Shown here one piece after another: positions 1 to 4,941 of a stretch of DNA of 6,876 bases. The stretch comes from Propionibacteriaceae bacterium. GTDB lineage: Bacteria; Actinomycetota; Actinomycetes; Propionibacteriales; Propionibacteriaceae. Position numbers and translations under genes: made by a program. The notes below the pieces were generated by a model that was not told where the DNA came from, made no database searches, and saw only the letters and a list, made by a program, of their open reading frames with translations. The stretch is from the NCBI GenBank assembly GCA_031260385.1, contig JAIRKB010000197.1:1-6876 (forward strand). Reading direction: 5' to 3'. The stretch's first letter is position 1, and each line of letters starts with the position of its first letter.

Positions 1-3000
1 TATCGTCGGTGGTAAAGGTGGCTAGATCCCAAGGCAGGTTCGTGGCGACGAGGTTGATCGGCCTGCCAGTGCCATCGTCGACCCAGGAGTAGAGGAACCC
101 ACCGTTACCAACGCCATCAAACTGTGTGTTGTTGAGGCCGTGATCGCGGCTGACCAGGTCAGTGTCGTACTTCCCAGTATTCTCGGCAGCTGGTGCGCTG
201 ACCGCCGCGCCGGTGCGCAAGCGGATTTGGAGTACGCCAGAGCCGGCGGCGTCCTGGGGATTGTTGGTGTCGTAGCCGTCCAGGGTCTTGACAGAGTAGA
301 CCGGCTGAGCAAAATCAGCCACCCGTTCGATGATGCGATATTCCGCACGCCCCAAGCTCGGGTTGTGACCGAGGTCGGCATAGAGCCGATCCACTTGGGT
401 GGCAGCGCCGGTCGTGTAGGCAAAAGCGCAGTAACCAGTCGAGTCGGCGGCATCGAAAGGCATCGTGATGGTGCCGTCGCGATCGAGGGGGTCGATCGAG
501 GGGTTGCTATCGTGGAAGACCAGAAGGTCAACCGGATCGGTGATCGACAGTGGGGCATCCAAGGCGGCATTAACATAGTAAGCATCGCCCTGATTGCCGT
601 TCGCCGCGTCGATCGCGGGCTTGGAGCTGGGGGTGTTAAAGACGGCATAAGCCGCAACCTCGGCACCGGAGTTGATCGTGATCTCGGCGCTCCCGCCGCC
701 TTCACCACCACCGATGCCAGCACCATGGATTCCCTGAGCCGTGATCGTGCCACCGTTGATCGTGATCGCGCCCGCCGCTTGGTTGGCCGGGCCACCGATA
801 GCAGCGTCGCTGCGGTCACTGGCCTTCACCGTCAAGGCGCCTTCGCTCGTGCCTTCGGCTTTGGCCGAGTCGATGCTGAGCGCTGACGTGGAGTCAATGA
901 TCGTAATCGAGCCTTCGATGAAGTTGCCAGCCGTGGTGTCCAGCAGGTGGAGGGTATCGGTGCTCAGCAGCAAGATCAGCTTGCCGGTGGGCTCGACGGT
1001 GATCTTGCCGAGTAGGTCGATGCTCTCGACTTCGAGGGTGACGGTGTGACCAGCCTTAATAATGATCTCGGAGAAAATCGAAGTGCCATGTTTCGGCTGA
1101 TCAGCATTGGTCGGAGTGCTCAGGACCCCACTTTGAATGATCCGGTAGGGATCACCATCGGAGTTGTCATCGAAGGTGACGACCCCAGTCGGTTCGGTGA
1201 TCTGCCCGGTCCCAGTCGGGAACTTTGTAGCGTACTCATCTTGGCCGGTCTTCACACCGGTAACGGTGAAGCCTTCGCCATCCGCCGTCGTGCCGGAAAG
1301 GTCTAGAATCCGGGGTGCCTTGGTCGTGAACGGCACGATAAAGGAGTGGAAGTTACCGAGGTCGGTCTTGAGGAAGACCTGCATATAGTAGGTCGTCCCT
1401 GGACTCAGACCAGCCACCGGAACCGTGATCTGCGAGGCGCTATAGCCGTTCGGCCAAGGGATCGACTTGACATCTGATCCGTTGAGTTCACCGTTGGCAT
1501 CGACTGAAGGTGAGGTCGAGTAGAGGAAGCCACCACTCTTAAATCCACTTGGGACGTACTGGCCGATGCTGTGGAACTTGGCGTCCTCGAAGCCGACGTC
1601 ATTGACGAAGGGGTTACCTGGGGCGACCTTAACCAGTTGGATGGGCAGCAAGGCAATCCCTTTGGTCCCAATATTCTGGAATTCAGCGTTATAGCCATTG
1701 TGAGCGTCGTAACCGTTCAGTGACTTGATCGAGTAAAGCGACGAGCTCTTGTCAAAGGAGCGCACCAACGTGCCATTGGTTGTGCCACTGATGGCATAGA
1801 TATTGTCGGTGGTTGCAACGGTCTTTTGAGTGCTATACCCGAAGGCTAGGTAGCCTGGCGGTAGGGTCATGTTCTTGACCGTCTTAAGACCACTGGGGTG
1901 GATCTCCAGTTCGGTGGCGGCGGTAGTCGAAATCGCATAGTCAAGCTTGGTGTTGACGTAGTAGCCATCACAGGTGTTGTCACCGACTCGAATCGCTCTA
2001 GACGACTTCGAGTAGGCCTCCAGATCAGCGTCCGGACCAAGGCAGAAGTAATGGAGGGCCGCCGGATCAGTGGAGGAGGTAACGGTCCCAATACCCACCC
2101 CAGATCCACTTAGCGCCGTGATCTTGCCACCAGTGAGGGTGATGGTGGCTTCTTGGGACCAGCCCATCGAACCGATGGCCGCCCCTTCAATGCTTTCCGC
2201 ATAGACCTCGCCACCAGTGATCGTCACGTTAACCGCTTTAGAGTTATTCACCGAACCAATCGCTGAGCCCAAGCCACCGTAGACCGTTATGCCGCTCGGG
2301 TTGTTGGTCGCGTTGACCTTGCCACCGGTGATCAGAATATTGCCACCGGCCACCGAGTGGCCAGCCGAGCTACCAATCGCCGAACCATGTCCGACGTTGG
2401 CATCGGAGTTGCTCATCCTGATGTTTGTCGCGTTGACAGTTCCACCATTGATGGTGATGTCGCCAACCCGTCCAAAAACGCCGGCGCCGATCGCGGCAGC
2501 GCGAGAGTACTGCTTAACAGTGACTTCGCCGCCGTTGATGATGATGTGGTTGATATCGACCGTGGAATCGTCCCCTCCACAGACCGCACTGCCACCAATC
2601 CCAGCGCCGGACATCCCTTCACCGACGGCGCTGCTAGCGCCCCATTGGGTGATGTCAATAATGCCGCCGTTGATCGTGATATAGCCACTACCACTACCGG
2701 AGCGTTCCTGACCGTTACCGTCGGTCTTACAACCGCCACCGCCGATCGCGGCACCAGTAGATTGGGCGATGATGATGATTGAGCCGCCATCGATCGTGAT
2801 CTTGCCCGCTGAGGTTGGGCCGGTGGTCGAGTTAACTGCCGCCGCGCCACCAATCGTGGCATAGGTGTTGGCGCCTCTGGTCGCCGCGAAATTGAGAGTA
2901 TCAGCGGCATCATTTCCGCTCAGAGAGTCGATCCTTATCTCGGCCCCAGTCGGCACAGTGATATAGCCGGTGCTCCAGAGGTTCTTGCCATCAATGAGCA

Positions 3001-3415
3001 GGGTAAGGTTGCCTCCGGGTTTCACTTCGAGACGGTGGGGGTAGTTAAGACTCGAGATAACCAGGGTGACATCGACGTCCTTTTCAACCACAATCTTTGT
3101 AAAGCGGGAGGAGGACGTCGATTGGTAGAGCCGGTAAGTGTTTTGATTGGCTCCAGTGTCGAAGGTTAAGACTGGTAAGCCACCGCCGGTAATGGTGTAT
3201 CCCTGACCATTAGCGGTTTCGGTGGTGAGGTCGATTTCCTTCGTGTAGGCCACAGAGTATCCGCCTGTGGTCTCATTTTTCTCGGGTTCTTCGGCATGGG
3301 TGGCGGCGCGAGGCACAACGAAAGTCAACAGGACGACGAGACCGATGATCCCAAGCTTTGTAACAAAGGCGCGCAGAGCAGTGCCGTCATTGCACTGAAC
3401 TCTAGGTTCACTCAT
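1..3415 (-). CDS. Large secreted beta-helix-repeat surface protein (3' end beyond window)
   Basis: The frame stays open from ATG 3413-3415 to the left edge (1138 codons, no stop), so the C-terminus is missing. Residues 1-41 form a Sec signal peptide: basic residues Arg15 and Lys20, a hydrophobic core at 21-34, and probable cleavage after THA41. The mature protein has two tandem modules. Module 1 (about 70-700) has a beta-rich lead-in, at least seven Gly-rich repeats of the form ITINGGxVxAT...AAIGS (about 205-446), a cap (about 455-590), and a fibronectin-III-like stretch ending near 699 (GLSPGTTYY). Module 2 (about 701-1138+) repeats the order with about three rungs (861-926). I infer a right-handed parallel beta-helix or solenoid exposed at the surface, perhaps binding glycan or host material. 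No catalytic motif is evident, and anchoring (LPXTG or other) cannot be judged. It is transcribed divergently from the M23 gene. Coding potential is certain; function is unknown. Confidence 0.88.
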   Translation of the reverse strand, partial: MSEPRVQCNDGTALRAFVTKLGIIGLVVLLTFVVPRAATHAEEPEKNETTGGYSVAYTKEIDLTTETANGQGYTITGGGLPVLTFDTGANQNTYRLYQSTSSSRFTKIVVEKDVDVTLVISSLNYPHRLEVKPGGNLTLLIDGKNLWSTGYITVPTGAEIRIDSLSGNDAADTLNFAATRGANTYATIGGAAAVNSTTGPTSAGKITIDGGSIIIIAQSTGAAIGGGGCKTDGNGQERSGSGSGYITINGGIIDITQWGASSAVGEGMSGAGIGGSAVCGGDDSTVDINHIIINGGEVTVKQYSRAAAIGAGVFGRVGDITINGGTVNATNIRMSNSDANVGHGSAIGSSAGHSVAGGNILITGGKVNATNNPSGITVYGGLGSAIGSVNNSKAVNVTITGGEVYAESIEGAAIGSMGWSQEATITLTGGKITALSGSGVGIGTVTSSTDPAALHYFCLGPDADLEAYSKSSRAIRVGDNTCDGYYVNTKLDYAISTTAATELEIHPSGLKTVKNMTLPPGYLAFGYSTQKTVATTDNIYAISGTTNGTLVRSFDKSSSLYSIKSLNGYDAHNGYNAEFQNIGTKGIALLPIQLVKVAPGNPFVNDVGFEDAKFHSIGQYVPSGFKSGGFLYSTSPSVDANGELNGSDVKSIPWPNGYSASQITVPVAGLSPGTTYYMQVFLKTDLGNFHSFIVPFTTKAPRILDLSGTTADGEGFTVTGVKTGQDEYATKFPTGTGQITEPTGVVTFDDNSDGDPYRIIQSGVLSTPTNADQPKHGTSIFSEIIIKAGHTVTLEVESIDLLGKITVEPTGKLILLLSTDTLHLLDTTAGNFIEGSITIIDSTSALSIDSAKAEGTSEGALTVKASDRSDAAIGGPANQAAGAITINGGTITAQGIHGAGIGGGEGGGSAEITINSGAEVAAYAVFNTPSSKPAIDAANGNQGDAYYVNAALDAPLSITDPVDLLVFHDSNPSIDPLDRDGTITMPFDAADSTGYCAFAYTTGAATQVDRLYADLGHNPSLGRAEYRIIERVADFAQPVYSVKTLDGYDTNNPQDAAGSGVLQIRLRTGAAVSAPAAENTGKYDTDLVSRDHGLNNTQFDGVGNGGFLYSWVDDGTGRPINLVATNLPWDLATFTTDD
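638..835 (-). repeat. Protein-level repeats, shorter beta-helix of module 2
   Basis: This stretch encodes residues 861-926. Three rungs of the same type appear: a degenerate one ending DAAIGG, a clear one beginning ITINGGTITAQG and ending GAGIGGGEGG, and a third beginning ITINSGAEV. The lead-in and the cap on either side match those of module 1, so this is the same module with fewer rungs. Confidence 0.7.
2078..2803 (-). repeat. Protein-level tandem repeats, beta-helix rungs of module 1
   Basis: This stretch encodes residues 205-446 of the surface protein. Each unit has the pattern I-T-I-N/T/D-G-G-x-V/I-x-A/V, a variable loop, then A-A/S-I-G-G/S. Cores begin near residues 205, 246, 291, 320, 360, 397 and 425, so the period varies from about 28 to 45 residues because the loops differ in length. 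The DNA is only loosely repetitive (recurrent GGTGGC and ATCACxATC-type strings), so these are old, diverged repeats and not a recent expansion. Confidence 0.8.
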
Positions 3416-3425
3416 GTGAAAACCG

Positions 3426-3430
3426 CCTTC
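3426..3430 (-). promoter_or_regulatory. Ribosome binding site of the surface-protein gene
   Basis: Read on the minus strand, GAAGG lies 10 nt before ATG 3415. This supports that start, as does the signal peptide that follows directly. The nearest other ATG downstream (3390 on the minus strand) is out of frame. Confidence 0.55.
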
Positions 3431-3495
3431 TATGGGATACTTCGTTCGAGTGTGGCCTTCCCGGGGGGCTTAGTCGTGGCTCAAACTGTGAAGGG

Positions 3496-3509
3496 GCTGC
3501 GTTAGCAGC
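3496..3509 (-). repeat. Perfect short hairpin in the leader of the surface-protein gene
   Basis: The minus strand reads GCTGC-TAAC-GCAGC: a 5-bp GC-rich stem with a 4-nt loop, about 80 nt upstream of the start codon. If transcription starts upstream of it, it would sit in the 5' untranslated leader and could affect stability or translation. No U-run follows, so it is not a terminator. Confidence 0.4.
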
Positions 3510-3551
3510 TTCGGAATTATGCCTGTTACATATTGTTAACGCGTAAGTTTT

Positions 3552-3578
3552 GGAATCTATTCCCGTAGCGGACTCCGC
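3552..3578. repeat. Two adjacent palindromes
   Basis: GGAAT-CT-ATTCC (3552-3563) and GCGGA-C-TCCGC (3568-3578) are perfect inverted repeats with centres about 15-16 bp apart. They lie mid-way between the divergent genes, where operators would be expected. No regulator family is recognised from them. Confidence 0.4.
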
Positions 3579-3592
3579 AGTATCCGTAGTTC

Positions 3593-3618
3593 CCTAACGA
3601 GAATGCGTAAGTGTTAGG
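3593..3618. repeat. Inverted repeat CCTAAC-N14-GTTAGG
   Basis: Six-base arms at 3593-3598 and 3613-3618 are separated by 14 nt. The interior carries GCGTAAGT (3605-3612), which also occurs at 3541-3548, 64 bp upstream. This could be a regulator half-site arrangement; the evidence is pattern only. Confidence 0.3.
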
Positions 3619-3637
3619 TGGGCGGTCGGTGGAGCTC

Positions 3638-3666
3638 GGTCGTACTATCAGGTTTTGGGGTCGTAC
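3638..3666. repeat. Direct repeat GGTCGTAC x2, 21-bp spacing
   Basis: Identical 8-mers lie at 3638-3645 and 3659-3666, exactly 21 bp apart, about two helical turns, so both sites face the same side of the DNA. A shorter GGTCG also occurs at 3624. They sit about 100-125 bp upstream of the rightward promoter, a position that suits activator or response-regulator binding. Confidence 0.4.
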
Positions 3667-3763
3667 GCGCTGCCAAGTAGACTGGTTCGCGGCCAAGATG
3701 GACCTGGCGGAGAACTTATCGAGGGGAATCTGACATACCGAATCCCGCCTGGAGAGATTAAAG

Positions 3764-3791
3764 TTGACACCCTATCTGAGCTTCCCATAAG
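3764..3791 (+). promoter_or_regulatory. Vegetative (sigma70/sigmaA-type) promoter for the M23 gene
   Basis: A perfect -35 hexamer TTGACA (3764-3769), a 16-bp spacer, and a -10-like CATAAG (3786-3791, matching ATAA of TATAAT). Transcription would start near 3797-3800, giving a leader of only about 22-25 nt that just includes the ribosome binding site. Such a short leader leaves no room for a riboswitch unless a second upstream promoter exists. Confidence 0.65.
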
Positions 3792-3808
3792 GTTTTCTCA
3801 GGGTTAAC

Positions 3809-3816
3809 GGGAAAGG
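3809..3816 (+). promoter_or_regulatory. Ribosome binding site of the M23 gene
   Basis: The purine-rich GGGAAAGG ends 5 nt before ATG 3822 and fixes that start. The signal peptide begins directly at this ATG. Confidence 0.6.
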
Positions 3817-3821
3817 TCATT

Positions 3822-4916
3822 ATGGCGCGGAAAACTGCCGGGGTATTGGCCATTGCCATTGGGGCGTTGTTAGGAATGTCCGTAATTGGTGTGGTGCCGG
3901 TGGCGCATGCCGATCTAGACTTGGCGAATGCCTCTGTAGCGGACTTGCGTAAGGAGTTGCTGGCGCTCGAGGAAGAGCAGCGCGACATCGCCACGCAAAA
4001 AGCCGCCGCCGAAGAGAAAATGAAAGCGGCACGGGAACAAATCGCCTTGACCCGATCGCAAATCGATGACCAAAAGGTTCGTCTCGGCAGCCTGGAAACC
4101 CAGCTTGGTCAGATCGCTCTCCAGCAGTATCAGGATCGGGGAGTCAACACCACCGTGCTGCTAATCTCTAGTGGATCGAGCGAAGACCTACTTGACCGTA
4201 TGACAATGATGCGTAAGGTCAGTGATACTGCCAACTCTCTGTTCAACACCCTTCAGCTCGCACAGTCCACCCTGGCTGACCTTGAGCGAAGTGAGCAAGC
4301 CGCTATCGCCGCGATCAAAGAAGAACAGAACCAGATTGATGCTCTCGACGAGGATTCAAAAGCCAAGGTTGCTCAGGTCTCTAACCTACTTAACGCCATG
4401 GCCGCTTATTCGGTCGCACAAAGCGGCGGGTTGTGGGGCCCGAATGGTGTTGGGATCGGTGTGGTTAACCCCGAGGAGCTGATCCCGAACCCCTCAGCCG
4501 CTCTCGCTCCCGTGATGAAGAGCTATGTCATGACCTCGGCTTTTGGGATGCGGATCCACCCCTTCTCGGGTGGTTGGTCCTTCCATGACGGATATGACAT
4601 GGCCGCCCCTTGCGGTTCCCCGATCTACTCAGCGGCCAATGGTTATGTGATGGACTACTACTGGGCGGGGTCATATGGCAATCGACTGGTGATTGACCAT
4701 GGCATCATCTATGGCAAGCATGTCGTGACCTCCCATAACCACATCGCCGGATCGGCGGTCAGCCCTGGCACCTCGGTCGTCCAAGGCGAGCGGATCGCCC
4801 TAGTTGGGAGTACGGGTGCGTCGACCGGCTGCCATGATCACTACATGATCTGGATGGACGGGCAGATTGTTGATCCGACGCCCTATGCCGGAACGCCATC
4901 CGGGTATGGCAACTAA
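3822..4916 (+). CDS. Secreted M23 peptidoglycan endopeptidase with CwlO/PcsB-like coiled coil
   Basis: This is a 364-residue, complete wall hydrolase. Residues 1-30 are a Sec signal peptide with cleavage after AHA30. Residues about 36-105 and 142-190 are charged heptad-rich coiled coils. Between them ISSGSSEDLLDRMTMM (115-130) matches the hinge of CwlO/PcsB N-terminal domains, regions that in relatives hold the enzyme inactive until FtsEX acts. Residues about 232-352 are a LytM/M23 domain: zinc ligands His255 and Asp259 (HDGYD), catalytic-type His307, and His338/His340 in HDH. Cys264 and Cys337 probably form a disulfide. M23 enzymes cut peptide cross-links of peptidoglycan, with division or growth as the likely role. 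Odd points: HDHYMIW replaces the usual HLHFEV, and the catalytic-His segment reads SHNHI. There is no LysM or other wall-binding domain. Family assignment is firm; the FtsEX link is inference. Confidence 0.92.
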   Translation: MARKTAGVLAIAIGALLGMSVIGVVPVAHADLDLANASVADLRKELLALEEEQRDIATQKAAAEEKMKAAREQIALTRSQIDDQKVRLGSLETQLGQIALQQYQDRGVNTTVLLISSGSSEDLLDRMTMMRKVSDTANSLFNTLQLAQSTLADLERSEQAAIAAIKEEQNQIDALDEDSKAKVAQVSNLLNAMAAYSVAQSGGLWGPNGVGIGVVNPEELIPNPSAALAPVMKSYVMTSAFGMRIHPFSGGWSFHDGYDMAAPCGSPIYSAANGYVMDYYWAGSYGNRLVIDHGIIYGKHVVTSHNHIAGSAVSPGTSVVQGERIALVGSTGASTGCHDHYMIWMDGQIVDPTPYAGTPSGYGN

Positions 4917-4941
4917 AGCCCTCATTACTTAGTTAGCTTCT
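4917..4941. other. 25-bp convergent intergenic gap
   Basis: The stop codons of the M23 gene (TAA 4914-4916) and of the fusion gene (TAG, complement of 4942-4944) face each other across 25 bp. The only dyad is AT-rich, AACTAA (4911-4916) with TTAGTT (4929-4934) and a 12-nt loop. It lacks the GC stem and U-tract of a good intrinsic terminator. Termination may be Rho-dependent or the transcripts may overlap. Confidence 0.5.

Larger units (their letters stand above)
3416..3821. other. Divergent intergenic region, 406 bp
   Basis: This region separates the start codons of the surface-protein gene (left) and the M23 gene (right), so both promoters should lie here. It contains a good rightward promoter, a phased direct repeat and several short dyads, listed separately. 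For the leftward gene the only -10-like element I see is CATAAT (complement of 3516-3521), without a convincing -35 at normal spacing; I hold it weakly. No tRNA or recognisable riboswitch is present. The only small frame noted, 11 codons from ATG 3698 to TGA 3733, has no support. Confidence 0.7.

Noticed and set aside
140..886. 248-codon open frame on the plus strand
   Set aside because: It lies fully opposite the surface-protein gene, and its translation is low-complexity V/D/R/G composition mirroring the repeat codons, without a recognisable domain or signal. The same holds for the minus-strand frames 22-819 and 2413-2913, which are in wrong registers of the real gene.
2078..2803. Regular repeats resembling a repeat array or CRISPR at first sight
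   Set aside because: The repeats are imperfect, vary in period and are in frame with a continuous protein; there are no identical direct repeats with unique spacers.
3698..3733. 11-codon leader peptide frame
   Set aside because: No clear ribosome binding site, no regulatory codon run, and it lies upstream of the predicted transcription start.
3600..3821. Possible c-di-AMP (ydaO) riboswitch before the wall hydrolase, as seen in some actinobacteria
   Set aside because: A CCGAATCC string occurs (3738-3745), but the following conserved ydaO segment is absent, and the good promoter at 3764-3791 would start transcription after it.
4911..4934. Bidirectional intrinsic terminator between the convergent genes
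   Set aside because: The six-base stem is AT-rich with a 12-nt loop and no T-run follows on either strand, so it is too weak to call.
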